64,000 nucleotides of DNA. It comes from Fictibacillus phosphorivorans. Its GTDB lineage: Bacteria > Bacillota > Bacilli > Bacillales > Fictibacillaceae. The stretch lies in NCBI RefSeq assembly GCF_001619875.1, contig NZ_LRFC01000023.1, positions 248,001 to 312,000 of the forward strand, given 5' to 3'. Position numbers and translations under genes: made by a program. Below, piece by piece: positions 63,601-64,000 of this stretch (within the stretch, counting starts at the first letter, position 1; every line of letters starts with the position of its first letter). The notes below the pieces were generated by a model. The model made no database searches, was not told the origin of the DNA, and was given only the letters and a program-made list of their open reading frames with translations.

Positions 63601-64000
63601 TTACTCAAATTCGATAGGTACCCTTTTTTGTGAAACTTGTTCAAACGCATAACCAAATTGAATAAGCTTTTTCTCAGAGAACGCTTCACCTGTAAAGACT
63701 ACACTAAGAGGCAGGCCATCATTATCAAAACCTGAAGGCACCGAAATAGAAGGATAACCTGCTTTTGCTGGAATACCATACCATACATCATTTGGACTAA
63801 TAAGAGCGTCGAGTTGGTTTTCGTCCATAACGCGATCAATACCTTCATTTTGTGTTTTATGAATATCATTAATCTTGGATTGAAGATATTCTGGGCTAGA
63901 TAATGTTCCATCTGTTTCATTGCTCTCAATTAGTAGTTCTTGATTATACTTTAGGCAGTTTTCTTTATGTTTTTCGTTAAATGCGATGACATCAGATAAT
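63601..64000 (-). CDS. Amidase (amidase signature family), C-terminal part
   Basis: Only the last 132 residues are in the window; the frame is open to base 64000. The end reads VIAFNEKHKENCLKYNQ, then DALISPNDVWYGIPAKAGYP, SISVPSGFDNDGLPLSVVFT and LIQFGYAFEQ. This is the usual C-terminal region of amidase signature enzymes, which split amides with a Ser-Ser-Lys triad lying in the missing N-terminal part. Substrate and start are beyond the window. Confidence 0.88.
   Translation of the reverse strand, partial: LSDVIAFNEKHKENCLKYNQELLIESNETDGTLSSPEYLQSKINDIHKTQNEGIDRVMDENQLDALISPNDVWYGIPAKAGYPSISVPSGFDNDGLPLSVVFTGEAFSEKKLIQFGYAFEQVSQKRVPIEFE

Noticed and set aside
1-64000. Prophage, insertion sequence, tRNA or rRNA genes
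   Set aside because: No transposase, integrase, phage structural gene, cloverleaf or rRNA sequence was recognised; base composition is even along the window.

Overview
The window is a chromosomal segment of a low-GC, endospore-forming Bacillaceae bacterium. Evidence for this: several small acid-soluble spore proteins (SspP, SspO, SspN, Tlp), a YjcZ-type sporulation peptide, a bacilliredoxin, strong AGGAGG-type ribosome sites with frequent TTG and GTG starts, and local gene orders that match Bacillus subtilis (sspP-sspO-citB, sspN-tlp-yneP-yneQ-yneR, patA-ykuC, ypcP-ypdQ-ypeP-ypgQ, ywcB-ywcA, kamA-yodTSRQ). The species cannot be named from the sequence. No phage, insertion sequence, CRISPR array, tRNA or rRNA gene was found.

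Layout. 1-2.8 kb: a selenium locus. selD carries an in-frame UGA at its catalytic position, a small SelW-like protein has a C-x-x-UGA motif, and selA follows; selB and the selenocysteine tRNA are not in the window. 3.2-9.6 kb: spore-protein genes and aconitase citB, followed by the yne genes. 9.7-18.7 kb: a uracil-DNA-glycosylase-like protein, an NhaC-type antiporter, RNA helicase cshA, a phosphoesterase, an acetyltransferase and the double dynamin dynA. 19.2-28.2 kb: a MurE-like ligase lacking the usual specificity motif, patA, an MFS transporter, a cyclase and zwf, a rhodanese, a PHP phosphoesterase and a TRIC-type channel. 28.3-38.1 kb: a lysine-degradation cluster (ablB, a sigma-54 activator, kamA, yokU, yodT, yodS, yodR, yodQ and a GabT-like aminotransferase) with a near-consensus -24/-12 promoter before kamA. 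38.3-41.2 kb: two tandem paralogous membrane-anchored proteins of unknown function. 41.5-46.6 kb: small genes, a structured RNA that looks like 6S RNA, the ypcP region and a ferredoxin. 46.7-64 kb: fhs, yycC, yitL, transporters, mgtC, pncA, two NAD-binding proteins, brxA, plsY, an MMPL transporter, a methyltransferase, threonine aldolase and the C-terminal part of an amidase.

How the genes fit together. SelD makes selenophosphate and SelA uses it to charge Sec-tRNA, which is needed to read the UGA codons in selD itself and in the SelW-like gene. The kam cluster encodes a plausible route from L-lysine through beta-lysine and acetyl-beta-lysine towards 4-aminobutyrate, controlled by sigma-54 and its PAS-AAA+ activator. 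The rest is mostly ordinary central metabolism, transport and spore maintenance.

Intergenic space holds two repeat families. One is a foldback element of about 100-240 bp with six copies in two size classes; one copy is interrupted by a second palindromic element. The other is a degenerate 21-bp tandem repeat at three loci, in both orientations.
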